Assembly: GCA_028691975.1 (NCBI GenBank)
Contig: JAQUYF010000001.1
Location: 1 to 64,000 of the forward strand
From: Bacteroidales bacterium
GTDB lineage: Bacteria; Bacteroidota; Bacteroidia; Bacteroidales; UBA932
Reading direction: 5' to 3'
DNA length: 64,000 nucleotides
How positions within the stretch are numbered: position 1 is the first letter of the stretch; every line of letters begins with the position of its first letter. The notes under the pieces are model-generated. The model was not told the origin of the DNA. It saw only the letters and a list, made by a program, of their open reading frames with translations, and did not search any database. Below, piece after piece: positions 17,221-28,106 of the stretch. Position numbers and translations under genes: made by a program.

Positions 17221-19575
17221 ATGAATATAGTAAAGAAAACCATCCAATTGTCCGACGGTCGGACAATCGAAATTGAGACCGGTAAATTGGCCAAACAGGC
17301 TGACGGTTCTGTAGTTGTTAAAATGGGCGCCACGATGTTGCTGGCTGCCGTTACATGTGCAAAAGAGGCTAAAGAAGACGTAGATTTTATGCCTCTACAA
17401 GTTGAGTATAAAGAGAAATTTGCCGCGGCGGGTCGTTATCCGGGTGGTTTTATGAAGAGAGAAGGTAAGGCATCAGACGCCGAGATATTGGTAGCACGTC
17501 TGATTGACAGAGCTCTCCGTCCTTTATTTCCTGAAGATTTTCATGCTGAAGTCTATGTTACAGTTAACCTGATTTCGGCAGACAAAGAACAAATGCCGGA
17601 TGCGCTGGCAGGACTTGCAGCATCCGCAGCCCTTGCGGTAAGTGATATTCCGTTCGGCGGTCCTATTTCTGAGGTTCGTGTAGCCCGTATTGACGGCAAT
17701 TTCTGCATCAATCCTACTTTTTCAGATTTGGAGAGGGCAGATATCGACATTATGGTAGCTGCTACCTATGAAAATATCATGATGGTTGAAGGTGAGATGA
17801 AAGAGGTTAGCGAAGCGGATATGCTTGACGCTATTAAATTTGCCCACGAAGCTATCAAGCAGCAGTGTCTTGTTCAGAAAGAACTTGAAAAAGAGGTTGG
17901 CAAAGAGGTTAAAAGAACATATTGCCACGAAACCAATGACGAAGATGTTAAGAAGGCCGCTTGGGAATATTGTTATGACAAATGTTATGCAATTGCCAAA
18001 GAGGGTACCGACAAACATTCAAGAAGTGACCAATTTGATGCTCTTCACGAGGAGTTCCTTGAGACCATTCCTGAAGAGGAGAGAGAGGATAAGGCTATAA
18101 TGGTTACACGTTATTTCAATGAAATTGAAAAACGGGCTATGCGTAGAATGATTCTTGACGAAGGTATCCGTCTTGACGGTAGAAAGAGTACGGACATCCG
18201 CCCAATATGGTGCGAAGTCGGTTATCTTCCAGGAGCTCACGGCTCGGCTATTTTCACCAGAGGTGAGACACAATCCCTTTCAACTGTCACACTCGGCACA
18301 AAGGATGATATGAAGGAAAAGGATGAAGTGCTGGTTCAGGGTACTGAGCAGTTTGTACTTCATTACAACTTCCCACCATTCTCAACTGGAGAAGCAAAAG
18401 CTTCACGAGGTGTCAGCAGGCGTGAGATCGGCCATGGCAACTTGGCATGGCGTGCCCTGAAGCCGGTTGTCCCGACAGGTGAAGAAAATCCGTACTCGGT
18501 AAGAGTTGTATCAGATATATTAGAGTCCAACGGTTCATCATCAATGGCAACGGTATGTGCCGGATGTCTTGCATTGATGGATTGCGGTGTGAAGATTAAA
18601 AAGCCCGTATCAGGTATTGCGATGGGTTTAATCTCTGATAATGAATCAGATAAATATGCCATCCTTTCGGATATTCTCGGCGATGAAGATCACCTTGGAG
18701 ATATGGACTTCAAAGTAACGGGCACCAGAGACGGTATCACTGCTACTCAAATGGATATTAAAGTTGACGGACTTTCATACGAAGTGCTTGAGAAGGCTTT
18801 GGAGCAGGCTCGTCAAGGCCGTGCTCACATTTTGGGCGAAATGCTTAAGACTATTTCCGAGCCACGTGCAGAGTTCAGGCCAAATGTACCTCGTATCGTA
18901 CAGATTACTGTTCCGGGCGAATTTATCGGTGCCATCATCGGTAAAGGCGGAGAAGTTATCCAGGATATGCAGAAAACCACAGGTACAACTATCACTATCA
19001 CTGAAGAGAAGGATGCCAATGGCAATGCTGTCGGTGTAGTTGATATCTTCGGTGAAAATAAAGATGGCATGGATGCCGCTTTAGCTCGCATTAAGGGAAT
19101 CATTACAGTTCCTGAAGCCGGAGAGGTTTATCATGGCAAAGTTGTCTCTATTGTTGAATTCGGGGCGTTTGTCGAGATTCTTCCTGGCAAAGAAGGACTA
19201 CTCCATATCTCTGAGATAGCATGGAATAAGACGGAAAAAGTTGAAGATGTCCTCAAGATCGGTGATGAGATTGACGTCAAACTTCTCGAAGTTGACAGCA
19301 AGACCGGTAAGCTCCGTCTTTCTCGCAGAGCCTTGTTGGAGAAGCCGGAAGGTTATGTTGAGCCTGAAAGAAGGCCTCGTCCTGCCGGTGCAGGTAGCGG
19401 TGATCGCAGAAGCAGTGGCGGCTTTAGAAGAGATGACCGCCGAGGCGGTGACAGTAGAGGCGGTTACAATCGTGACAGTCGTGATCGTGACAGAAGAGAT
19501 GATCGCAGGAGCAGTGACAACAGGGGTGAGAGAAGCGATCGTGGAGAGAGAAGGCCTAATCCCAATAAAGAATAA
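17221..19575 (+). CDS. pnp: polyribonucleotide nucleotidyltransferase with RGG/RD-rich C-terminal tail
   Basis: RNase PH domains, KH motif [14 protein letters not shown]1 domain [28 protein letters not shown]; Arg/Gly/Asp-rich tail. Confidence 0.97.
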   Translation: MNIVKKTIQLSDGRTIEIETGKLAKQADGSVVVKMGATMLLAAVTCAKEAKEDVDFMPLQVEYKEKFAAAGRYPGGFMKREGKASDAEILVARLIDRALRPLFPEDFHAEVYVTVNLISADKEQMPDALAGLAASAALAVSDIPFGGPISEVRVARIDGNFCINPTFSDLERADIDIMVAATYENIMMVEGEMKEVSEADMLDAIKFAHEAIKQQCLVQKELEKEVGKEVKRTYCHETNDEDVKKAAWEYCYDKCYAIAKEGTDKHSRSDQFDALHEEFLETIPEEEREDKAIMVTRYFNEIEKRAMRRMILDEGIRLDGRKSTDIRPIWCEVGYLPGAHGSAIFTRGETQSLSTVTLGTKDDMKEKDEVLVQGTEQFVLHYNFPPFSTGEAKASRGVSRREIGHGNLAWRALKPVVPTGEENPYSVRVVSDILESNGSSSMATVCAGCLALMDCGVKIKKPVSGIAMGLISDNESDKYAILSDILGDEDHLGDMDFKVTGTRDGITATQMDIKVDGLSYEVLEKALEQARQGRAHILGEMLKTISEPRAEFRPNVPRIVQITVPGEFIGAIIGKGGEVIQDMQKTTGTTITITEEKDANGNAVGVVDIFGENKDGMDAALARIKGIITVPEAGEVYHGKVVSIVEFGAFVEILPGKEGLLHISEIAWNKTEKVEDVLKIGDEIDVKLLEVDSKTGKLRLSRRALLEKPEGYVEPERRPRPAGAGSGDRRSSGGFRRDDRRGGDSRGGYNRDSRDRDRRDDRRSSDNRGERSDRGERRPNPNKE

Positions 19576-19587
19576 GACGAATCTGAT

Positions 19588-21906
19588 TTAAGTCAGAGGA
19601 ATATTTGCACTGAAGGTGGATCCTTTCCCAATGGAAGAGTCCACCTTTATTGTTCCGTTCATAGCTTCGACAATAGCCTTTGCAACTGAAAGACCTACTC
19701 CTGTTCCCTGAGACATAGTGTTCAGCTTCTCAAAGCGTTCAAAGATTCGATCGAAGTCCTTCCTGTCAATGCCGATACCTGTATCCGATACATACAGAGA
19801 GATACCGTTAATGTCTCTTTGATAACCAATTACGATAGAACCCGTGTTGGTAAATTTGATGGCATTTGAAAGGAAGGCTGAGATAACTTGCTCAATTCTG
19901 TCTCTATCCAGGAAAACGATACTTGTTTCTTTTGGCAACGCACATCTTAGTTGAACGTCCGGATTTTTGATTTTAGAGGCAAATTCCTCACGGATCTCAT
20001 TAAATAAAACACAGAGATCAAATTGAGACGGAAACAGATCAATTGAGTCGGATTCAAATCTCGAAAGTTCTACGATAGAGTCAATAATGTTGAGAAGCAT
20101 ATCGTTGTTCTGCCGTATTACCGATACATATTTTCTGCGCTCCTGGTTTGTGTCACAATCGGCCAGTACTTCCGAAAAGCCAACGATAGAATTAAGAGGA
20201 GTACGTATTTCATGGCTGATATTCGCAAGAAAAGCAGACTTCAGTCTGTCAGACTGCTCTGCCCTGTTTTTCAAGACAATCAGATCGTCAATCATCTTCT
20301 TGGAGTCGGTAATATCTCTTCGAAAGCCCACGTATTTGATTACCTTTCCATCTGCATTTTTTTCGAGAGGAGAGCCTGTCATCAGGATCGAATGGTATAT
20401 ATCCGACTTGAGAGTAAACTTAAGTCTTATTTCAATGTGAAAGTCCTCGTCTGTGCCGCAATCCATGAAGTGGTAAGCGCCACGCATGATCTGATGATCA
20501 TCAGGATGTACGTATCTAAGATGTTTTTCGGCCGAGAAAATTTTATTGCCGTATTCTGAAGAAGGGTCATTTGAGGTTGAGATACGCTTGGTGTTCACAT
20601 CGTATTCCCAAATAACCAGATTGCCGGCCTTAAGTGCATAGTCCGTTTTGGTCTTACTGATCTCCAAATTCTTTTTATAACAGTATTCAAATGTGATGTC
20701 TTTCTGTGCACCAATCAGGTACATGGCCTTGCCGCTTTTGTTTTGTACTACGATGACCTGTGTCTCATAGTATTTGTCCTCATCGGCAGTTTTACCTCCA
20801 AGATGGCGCACAATCATTCTGTCTTCGCTCTTTTCGTCTGCAGATAGAGAACTAATCATAGACAGGAACGGACCTCTGTCATCAGTATATATATATTCCA
20901 TGTATGTCGAGACATTCATGCCTTTTTTGGGGAACGGAGTATCTCCGAAAAGAGGATAGAATGCCTTATCCTTAATATCGTATGTCCAAGCGGACAATTG
21001 ACCTATTTTCAAGGAAAGTTCCAACTCATTGTTTGTTTCTCTCAACTTGCGCGTGGCACGAATAACCTGCACTCTAATGATGGCTATGATAATAATGGCG
21101 AGACACAATAGAAGTAATCCTGCAACAATAATTCCCTTGAGAAGTGCAATTTTATGCTCATTCCCGTTGCTTTTAAGCCATTTGTCATAGATCAAATAAT
21201 AAGTGCCGTCGGCTTTTAGCTGATCCAGCCCTTTATTGACAATTGAGACCAGTTCGGTATCATCCTTATTCATCGCAAAACAGAACTTTATAGGCTCTAT
21301 ATCGCTTATAATCACGTAGTTGATAGTAGGAAACGACATGGCCTCCTTAAGATACACAACCATACTTTCCTCGCAGATGGCCACATCACATTGCCCTTTG
21401 GCAAGCAAAGAAAAGCCCTCTTTCATGTCGTCAACAACAATAATCTTGTTTGTTATCCCCGATTCTTTAAGCATGGAGTAAGCAAGTGTATTCTTTTGGA
21501 CGATAATCTCTTTGTTGAAAAGATTTGCCAGAGAGTGAATCGAAGTCTTGCCACGGTAAACAAAACACTGTCGGATGAAGCAGTGCGGTTCGGAGAAGTT
21601 AAAGTACTCCAGCCTGCGCAAAGAGAAGGAAACTCCCATAAGCATATCAATCTTTTTCTCTTGCAGCAGTTGCGTGGCTTCTCCCCAGTCGATCAGATCG
21701 ATATCATAATCATATCCCAACTTCTCCATAAGAGCTTTGGTTAGCTCTACGTCATATCCTGTGATGTTACCGTGTTCATCGAAAAATTCGTACGGCGGAT
21801 AGTTGCGATCACCTCTTATAATCAACTTTCTTTTGGGTGTAGATTGAGCACTTGCCTCCGAAATCAAAAGCAAGAAAACAAGAACAATTGAAGAGAAGAC
21901 TCGCAT
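19588..21906 (-). CDS. sensor histidine kinase with periplasmic solute-binding-like (SBP_bac_3) sensor, PAS-type domains, HisKA and HATPase
   Basis: N-terminal YPPYEFFDEHGNITGYDVELTKALMEKLGY; LANISHEIRTPLNSIVGFSEVL; GTGVGLSVAKAIVEAMNGTI. Confidence 0.9.
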   Translation of the reverse strand: MRVFSSIVLVFLLLISEASAQSTPKRKLIIRGDRNYPPYEFFDEHGNITGYDVELTKALMEKLGYDYDIDLIDWGEATQLLQEKKIDMLMGVSFSLRRLEYFNFSEPHCFIRQCFVYRGKTSIHSLANLFNKEIIVQKNTLAYSMLKESGITNKIIVVDDMKEGFSLLAKGQCDVAICEESMVVYLKEAMSFPTINYVIISDIEPIKFCFAMNKDDTELVSIVNKGLDQLKADGTYYLIYDKWLKSNGNEHKIALLKGIIVAGLLLLCLAIIIIAIIRVQVIRATRKLRETNNELELSLKIGQLSAWTYDIKDKAFYPLFGDTPFPKKGMNVSTYMEYIYTDDRGPFLSMISSLSADEKSEDRMIVRHLGGKTADEDKYYETQVIVVQNKSGKAMYLIGAQKDITFEYCYKKNLEISKTKTDYALKAGNLVIWEYDVNTKRISTSNDPSSEYGNKIFSAEKHLRYVHPDDHQIMRGAYHFMDCGTDEDFHIEIRLKFTLKSDIYHSILMTGSPLEKNADGKVIKYVGFRRDITDSKKMIDDLIVLKNRAEQSDRLKSAFLANISHEIRTPLNSIVGFSEVLADCDTNQERRKYVSVIRQNNDMLLNIIDSIVELSRFESDSIDLFPSQFDLCVLFNEIREEFASKIKNPDVQLRCALPKETSIVFLDRDRIEQVISAFLSNAIKFTNTGSIVIGYQRDINGISLYVSDTGIGIDRKDFDRIFERFEKLNTMSQGTGVGLSVAKAIVEAMNGTIKVDSSIGKGSTFSANIPLT

Positions 21907-21929
21907 GACGAGTCAAAGTTAGTCAAAAA

Positions 21930-21960
21930 AAAAGACCGAGCAAACTTTACTCGGTCTTTT
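21930..21960. terminator. bidirectional-type terminator hairpin
   Basis: aaaagaccgag / ctcggtctttt perfect stem flanked by A-run and T-run. Confidence 0.8.
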
Positions 21961-21984
21961 ATTCATAATATTAAGGTAATCAGA

Positions 21985-22275
21985 CTATTTCGCCAAAGCG
22001 CTAAGCTTATCGTACATGCCGTCGATCCCCTTTAATAAGTCATTTGTAACAGCCTTGTAGTATGGAGCTCTCTTGTTTGCAGGAATCTTGTTCGTTCCAT
22101 CCAATGGGTGATTAATTCTTGCGAACAGAGTGTCGGCGAAGCTAAAAGCCTCATTGACGAGATCTTCCACGCTTTTGGTATCTTTTTCCGGATGAAGCAA
22201 TGCAAACAAAAGGCAATCATCCACAAACTCTCCAAGAAGGTATTCAACATCCTTTTTAATAACTCTTAAATTCAT
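21985..22275 (-). CDS. hypothetical protein, about 96 aa
   Basis: MNLRVIKKDVEYLLGEFVDDCLLFALLHPEKDT...; start trimmed to MNLRV. Family not recognised with certainty. Confidence 0.65.
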   Translation of the reverse strand: MNLRVIKKDVEYLLGEFVDDCLLFALLHPEKDTKSVEDLVNEAFSFADTLFARINHPLDGTNKIPANKRAPYYKAVTNDLLKGIDGMYDKLSALAK

Positions 22276-22340
22276 ATACTCGTAGTGTTTTAAAATTTGC
22301 CGCAAAGATAATACTTTTTTGGCGTTGAGTCAGATATTTG

Positions 22341-23513
22341 TTATAAATTGATAATCCCCGGTTTCTTGGTCAAGCCTAACCCCGGTTTGTCTTCCAAAGT
22401 GATCTTGCCGTCAACGAGTTTCATGCCGTCAAAGCAGTCATTGCCGAGCAGGTAGTTGCCGTCAAGATCTGCCCATTCAACTTTAGGGGCAATCTGAGCT
22501 GCCGCAGAGATCGCAACTGAAGTTTCAGTCATACATCCTACCATCAGTTTCATGTGAAGAGCGTTGGCTAAAGTGACCATTTCCCGTGCCTCACGCATAC
22601 CTGTACACTTCATCAATTTGATATTTATACCATGGAAAGCACCTTTTAACTTTGGAATATCCGTAAGTCTCTGGCATGATTCATCTGCGATTACCGGCAG
22701 AGGACTGCGCTCAGTAATCCAGGCAATATCGTCAAGCAGAAGTTTTGACATAGGCTGCTCAATCATGTTGACATTTCTCTCATACAGCCAGTTGATCATA
22801 TCGAGGGCGTAATGTTTATCTTTCCATCCCTGATTGGCGTCGATACAGATTACAGTGTTGGTCTTTGCTCTGATGAGGTTGATCATTCTCTTATCTTCCT
22901 TTTCGGACATACCCAACTTGACCTTGATGACTTTAGTCCATGAGGCTTCCTGAATCTTCTCGTTAACCACATCGTCACTTGCGTCATATCCGATAGTGTA
23001 AGAGGTGCAAGGGGCATCGTTCGGATTGAATCCCCAGATCTTCCACCATGGCTGTCCGATGATGTTCCCGACCAAATCATGCAGTGCGATATCTACAGAT
23101 GCCTTAGCTGCAGTGTTGTTGGTAGAGAGCTTGTCAACCGCTGCCATGATATCCTCTATCTGGAACGGATTGTTAAATTTAGGGAGAACACCGGCAACTA
23201 CCTTTTTTAAGAACTCATTGACAGATGCCTGGGTTTCACCCAAATATGGCGGCATTGCAGCTTCACCGTAGCCACTGTAACCATCCCATGTAAGTTTGGT
23301 GATCACAATAGGCGTTTCAGTTCTTGATGAACCTGAGATGGTGAAAGTGTATTTCATTTTGCCCATGAAGTTTTCCCACTCGAGTTGCAGATTCTTATTG
23401 CCGGACTTTTTGGTTGCCATGCGGCTACTTGCAAATAAATCGGACGGCTTCCATAGTGCAGCGGCAGCAGTAAGCACTCCGGCCGTTTTTAAAAATGTTC
23501 TTCTATCGCTCAT
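22341..23513 (-). CDS. dipeptide epimerase (enolase superfamily, L-Ala-D/L-Glu epimerase-like), Tat-type signal
   Basis: SDRRTFLKTAGVLTAAAAL leader; VIKVKLGM, VICIDANQGW, NMIEQPM, PVIADESC motifs. Confidence 0.88.
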   Translation of the reverse strand: MSDRRTFLKTAGVLTAAAALWKPSDLFASSRMATKKSGNKNLQLEWENFMGKMKYTFTISGSSRTETPIVITKLTWDGYSGYGEAAMPPYLGETQASVNEFLKKVVAGVLPKFNNPFQIEDIMAAVDKLSTNNTAAKASVDIALHDLVGNIIGQPWWKIWGFNPNDAPCTSYTIGYDASDDVVNEKIQEASWTKVIKVKLGMSEKEDKRMINLIRAKTNTVICIDANQGWKDKHYALDMINWLYERNVNMIEQPMSKLLLDDIAWITERSPLPVIADESCQRLTDIPKLKGAFHGINIKLMKCTGMREAREMVTLANALHMKLMVGCMTETSVAISAAAQIAPKVEWADLDGNYLLGNDCFDGMKLVDGKITLEDKPGLGLTKKPGIINL

Positions 23514-23539
23514 TTTGTATAGTTATTATTGATTATCGA

Positions 23540-24724
23540 TTAAAAATACCAAGGGTGTTGTCTGACAGTCCAGATACCTTTGTCAGTATCTTCGTTGCCC
23601 AATATTCTTCTTGCCCTGATCAGGCGGGTAGATCCTTCATAGTAGTTTTCAGCCTCAGGAAGCAGAGAGTTGATGCGAACCGATGTTGCACAATGGATGA
23701 ACTCTCCTTCGCCGATATAAATACCGACATGCGTTGCTCTTTCTTTTTGAGTCTCAGCCGCTTTGCGGCCAAAGAAGATAAGATCACCCATTTTAAGGTT
23801 GTCCAAGCCATTGGTAATATCTACATCCACGCCGGTAGCTACCTGTTGTGAAGCGTCCCTTTGAAGGATAATGCCGTTAAGGTAATATGTCGTTTTGGTA
23901 AAGCCGCTGCAATCCATACCTTTGATGGAAGTGCCGCCCCACATATAAGGGAAACCCAAAAATTGTTTTGCGGTGGCAATGATTTTTTCAGGAGTAGGTT
24001 TGCGTGAGTCGAGCCACTCGGTGAAGTCCTGTGCGTGAGCTTTCAGCAAATATGCATTTTTGCCGTTAGGCAGAAGTACTTTGTAATACTTGCCCTGCTC
24101 CGATACTTTTCTTACGATACAGCCCCAAACTGCATCACAAACCACATCGGCATTCTCTGCCGGCTGAGCACGGAGAAGGGTGTAGTGTGTGTTTACAACC
24201 CATTTGGGAGCATTGCGCCACTCTGCGGCCTCTTCTTCGGTTACTCTTGCAACGCTGCCTGACGTTACCCATGCGATGTATCCTTCCGGAGTTACAATCC
24301 TCAACCATCCGTTTCTCTTTTCAAGGACACGCAGAGGAGTGCCCAGCAAGGTCTGAGTGCCCGATTCTTCATCATACCCCGGCTTCATGCGGATATTGAT
24401 GACGGAGAGATTGGTGATGCCGTATATTTTGTCTTCCAAATCAGAATGAGGAAGCAAAGAGAGGCTGTCAAGGACATTGATTTTAGCCGCAGACAACTTG
24501 TTAAGCAGAGCTTCTTTAGCTTCACGTTCGGTGGTAGAGCCTCTTAGTACGAGGCCATTTTCGCACTTGTCCAGGAAAACCTCAAAAGTTTTAACTCTAC
24601 TGTCAGGAGCAAATTCGGATTTGACCTCTTTTGCGATAGATTCAAATTGCTCTGTAACATTACTCTTTTGGCATGCGCTGAGCAATGACAGTGTGATAAG
24701 TGACAATATCAGGATTTTTTTCAT
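23540..24724 (-). CDS. NlpC/P60 family cell-wall peptidase with SH3 domains, lipoprotein
   Basis: Lipobox LLSACQKS; SH3-like RMKPGYDEESGTQTLLGTPLRVLEKRNGWLRI; GFPYMWGGTSIKGMDCSGFTK, DLIFFGRK, THVGIYIGEGEFIHC. Confidence 0.9.
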   Translation of the reverse strand: MKKILILSLITLSLLSACQKSNVTEQFESIAKEVKSEFAPDSRVKTFEVFLDKCENGLVLRGSTTEREAKEALLNKLSAAKINVLDSLSLLPHSDLEDKIYGITNLSVINIRMKPGYDEESGTQTLLGTPLRVLEKRNGWLRIVTPEGYIAWVTSGSVARVTEEEAAEWRNAPKWVVNTHYTLLRAQPAENADVVCDAVWGCIVRKVSEQGKYYKVLLPNGKNAYLLKAHAQDFTEWLDSRKPTPEKIIATAKQFLGFPYMWGGTSIKGMDCSGFTKTTYYLNGIILQRDASQQVATGVDVDITNGLDNLKMGDLIFFGRKAAETQKERATHVGIYIGEGEFIHCATSVRINSLLPEAENYYEGSTRLIRARRILGNEDTDKGIWTVRQHPWYF

Positions 24725-24806
24725 ACGTCTGTAATTGTTATTGTGAAATCAAGTTTAATCAACAAAAGTAGTTAAATTCTTATCTTTGCACAAGAAAAAT
24801 ATTCAG

Positions 24807-25727
24807 ATGGAAAGCAGATATCACTCTTTTGTCGATTTTATGAAGAACATGTACGGCGTCAGGTATCAGAAAATCGTGATAGACGCAGGCTTTACTTGCC
24901 CAAACAGGGATGGGTCAATTTCGAGGGGAGGCTGTACTTACTGTGATAACAGAGCCTTCCATCCTTCATACAGCTCTCCCGACAAGAGTATCGCATCTCA
25001 AACAGAGGAAGGGATAGAGTTCCACAGGGGCAGGTATCGCAATGTGAAGGGCTATCTTGCCTACTTTCAGCCCTATTCCAACACATACGCTCCTTTGCAA
25101 AGATTGAAAGAGCTTTACAGTCAGGCTTTGGAGCATCCTCAAGTGGTCGGTATTGTGGTAGGAACGCGGCCCGATTGCGTGGATGCCGAGAAGTTGGATT
25201 ACCTGGCCGAACTCTCAAAAAAGCACATTGTGATTGTGGAGTACGGTATAGAGTCTTGTAGCAACAAGACACTTCGCAGGATCAATCGTGGGCATACTTG
25301 GGAACAGGCGGTAGAAGCAGTAAATATGACGGCGGAGAGGCATTTGATTACCGGAGCTCATTTTATATTCGGTCTGCCCGGTGAAAGCAGGGAGAAGATG
25401 ATCGGGATGGCCCCCATGATCAGTTCACTCCCTTTAACTTCAGTTAAATTTCATCAACTTCAGATAATAAAGGGCACTAAAATGGAGCAGGAATTTGCCG
25501 TTCATCCGGAAGAATTTACAACTTTTGCTCTTGAGGAGTATATCGATTTTTTTATAGATTTTCTTGAAAAAGTAAGGCCTGATCTCTATATAGAACGCTT
25601 TGCAGGTGAGGTGCCTCCTCGATTTGTAAACTCTACCCCGTGGGGACTTATCCGCAATGTCGAACTTTTGCGTATGCTTGATAAAAGATTGGAGGAGAGA
25701 GATACCCGTCAAGGCCGATTATATTAA
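24807..25727 (+). CDS. TIGR01212-family (YhcC-like) radical SAM protein
   Basis: KIVIDAGFTCPNRDGSISRGGCTYCDNRAF; VVGTRPDCV; EYGIESCSNKTLRRINRGH; start placed at MESRYHSF. Confidence 0.9.
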   Translation: MESRYHSFVDFMKNMYGVRYQKIVIDAGFTCPNRDGSISRGGCTYCDNRAFHPSYSSPDKSIASQTEEGIEFHRGRYRNVKGYLAYFQPYSNTYAPLQRLKELYSQALEHPQVVGIVVGTRPDCVDAEKLDYLAELSKKHIVIVEYGIESCSNKTLRRINRGHTWEQAVEAVNMTAERHLITGAHFIFGLPGESREKMIGMAPMISSLPLTSVKFHQLQIIKGTKMEQEFAVHPEEFTTFALEEYIDFFIDFLEKVRPDLYIERFAGEVPPRFVNSTPWGLIRNVELLRMLDKRLEERDTRQGRLY

Positions 25728-25767
25728 CAGAACTTTTCTTAACTTTGCAGTTTATAAAATTGATAAT

Positions 25768-27237
25768 ATGCAATCAGTGTCTGAAAAAATTGTAATGGAG
25801 GGGTTGACGTACGATGATGTACTTCTTATTCCCGCTCGCAGTGAAGTGATGCCTCGAGAGGTTGACGTAACCACGAAATTCTCAAGGGATATTCCCCTGC
25901 ATGTTCCAATCGTTTCTGCGGCGATGGATACTGTGACCGAGGCTAATCTGGCAATCGCCATAGCCCGTGAAGGTGGTATCGGCGTAATCCACAAGAATAT
26001 GCCGATTGAGTATCAGATGGAGCACGTACGCAAAGTAAAACGTGCTGAAAACGGGATGATTTACGATCCTGTCACCATCAAGTACGATGCTCTTGTAGGA
26101 GATGCCCTCAAGTTGATGGCTGACAATCATATCGGAGGGATTCCGGTAGTTGACGAACAAAAACATCTTATAGGGATTGTTACAAACAGGGACCTGCGAT
26201 TTCAGGACAATATGAAGACACCTATCAAGGAGGTGATGACAAGTGAAAACCTTATCACGGTAGGAGTTAAGACTGATATTCCCCAGGCTACGGCGGTACT
26301 GAGTAAAAACAGGATAGAAAAGCTGCCGGTTGTGGATGAAAATAATGTACTTGTGGGCCTGATTACTTATCGGGATATAACCAAGATTAAAAATAATCCT
26401 ACAGCGAGCAAAGACAGCAGAGGACGTTTGATGGTGGCTGCTGCAGTAGGCATTAATTCCCATTCGCTTGAGGATGTCGAGAAGTTGGTTTCCGTCCATA
26501 CGGACGCTATTGTGGTTGATACTGCTCACGGACATTCGGTCTTTGTACTTAACACATTAAAAAAAATACGTCAGGCGTTTCCCGATTTGCAGATTGTGGC
26601 GGGAAATATTGCGACAGGGGAGGCTGCACTTGCTCTGAAAGAGTGCGGAGTTGACGGAGTAAAGGTGGGTATTGGCCCCGGCTCTATCTGCACCACACGT
26701 ATTATTGCAGGTATCGGTGTCCCACAGTTGACGGCTGTGATGAATGCGGCTGCTGCACTTAACGGTTCAGGGATTCCAATTATTGCGGATGGCGGTATCC
26801 GTTATTCCGGAGATATTGTAAAGGCTTTGGCCGGCGGTGCAAGCACAATTATGGCAGGTTCGCTATTCGCAGGAGTCGAGGAGTCTCCGGGAGAGGCCAT
26901 AATCCTGAATGGACGTAAGTTTAAGTCGTACAGAGGAATGGGATCACTTGAAGCAATGCAGAAAGGTTCGAAGGACAGGTATTTCCAGGACATGGAAGAT
27001 GATATCAAAAAACTCGTTCCGGAAGGGATTGTAGCTCAGGTGCCATACAAGGGCACATTGGCCGAGGTGATCTATCAGTTGGTCGGTGGACTGAGAGCAG
27101 GCATGGGCTATTGCGGTGCACGTGATCTGGAACATTTGCGAGATGCTCAATTTGTGAAAATTACGGCTGCCGGTATGGTTGAAAGCCATCCGCATGACGT
27201 TACGATCACGCGAGAGTCTCCGAATTATTCAAGATAA
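25768..27237 (+). CDS. guaB: IMP dehydrogenase
   Basis: [25 protein letters not shown] domains, [24 protein letters not shown]. Start trimmed to 25768 ([17 protein letters not shown]). Confidence 0.97.
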   Translation: MQSVSEKIVMEGLTYDDVLLIPARSEVMPREVDVTTKFSRDIPLHVPIVSAAMDTVTEANLAIAIAREGGIGVIHKNMPIEYQMEHVRKVKRAENGMIYDPVTIKYDALVGDALKLMADNHIGGIPVVDEQKHLIGIVTNRDLRFQDNMKTPIKEVMTSENLITVGVKTDIPQATAVLSKNRIEKLPVVDENNVLVGLITYRDITKIKNNPTASKDSRGRLMVAAAVGINSHSLEDVEKLVSVHTDAIVVDTAHGHSVFVLNTLKKIRQAFPDLQIVAGNIATGEAALALKECGVDGVKVGIGPGSICTTRIIAGIGVPQLTAVMNAAAALNGSGIPIIADGGIRYSGDIVKALAGGASTIMAGSLFAGVEESPGEAIILNGRKFKSYRGMGSLEAMQKGSKDRYFQDMEDDIKKLVPEGIVAQVPYKGTLAEVIYQLVGGLRAGMGYCGARDLEHLRDAQFVKITAAGMVESHPHDVTITRESPNYSR

Positions 27238-27242
27238 TATTT

Positions 27243-28106
27243 ATGAGAAAGTTTATTGTCTTTGCATTTGTTGCTCTTTCACTATGCTCCTGTGAGTTGC
27301 TCAACACCTCTTTCCGGTCGGGGGATGTGAAGGTGGCAAGGATCGGCAAGCATGTACTCTATGAGAGTGAAATCACCAAGCTTATGCCCTCCGGAGTCTC
27401 TCCTGAAGACAGTGCTCACATGGTAAGGCAGTATATCAATACATGGGCTCTAAGTCAGTTGCTGTTGCTCAAAGCCGAAGAAAATCTATCTAAGCCTGAA
27501 AAGAATATTGATGTTGAGGTTGAAGAATTTCGTCAGACACTGCTCGGTTACAGATATGAAAAAATATATATTGAAGAGAGGCTTGATACGATAATTACCG
27601 TCGATGAGCAAAGAAAGTACTTTGATGAGCATATGCAGAATTATACATTTCCCTATTCGTTAGTTAAAGCTCGTGTGATAAAAATTTCCAAGACATCGCC
27701 ATATTATGAAATCATCAAGGCAGCATATAACGTTACGGAAGAAAAGAGTGTTGATGAGTTGGAAGAGTTGTGCTATTCTTCTGCCGATAAATATGTCGAC
27801 TTTGATAAAAAATGGATAAGTATCGATTATCTTGCAAAAGAGCTTGGGGAAGATGCAGCCACTTGTGAGAGAGATATTAGCATCGGTAATGCTCTTGAGC
27901 TGACTGTAAATGGGAATGATTACCTGGTTTTTATCGCCGAAAAGGTCGCTCCGGGCGATATTTCCCCATTTGAATACAACACGGTGAGAATAAAAGATGC
28001 GATTATCAGTAAAAGAAAACAGGAAGTTTTGGCAACATTGGAACGAGACTTGCTTAATGATGCTATAAACAATAAAATTCTTAAAATTTATAACAAAAAT
28101 GAATAG
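27243..28106 (+). CDS. SurA-N-like periplasmic lipoprotein without a recognisable PPIase domain
   Basis: Lipobox SLCSCELL; KVARIGKHVLYESEITKLMPSGVSPEDS...YINTWALSQLLLLKAE resembles the SurA/PpiD N-terminal chaperone region. Confidence 0.7.
   Translation: MRKFIVFAFVALSLCSCELLNTSFRSGDVKVARIGKHVLYESEITKLMPSGVSPEDSAHMVRQYINTWALSQLLLLKAEENLSKPEKNIDVEVEEFRQTLLGYRYEKIYIEERLDTIITVDEQRKYFDEHMQNYTFPYSLVKARVIKISKTSPYYEIIKAAYNVTEEKSVDELEELCYSSADKYVDFDKKWISIDYLAKELGEDAATCERDISIGNALELTVNGNDYLVFIAEKVAPGDISPFEYNTVRIKDAIISKRKQEVLATLERDLLNDAINNKILKIYNKNE

Noticed and set aside
25882-26535. 217-aa ORF antisense to guaB
   Set aside because: Entirely opposite to conserved IMPDH coding sequence; typical mirror ORF.
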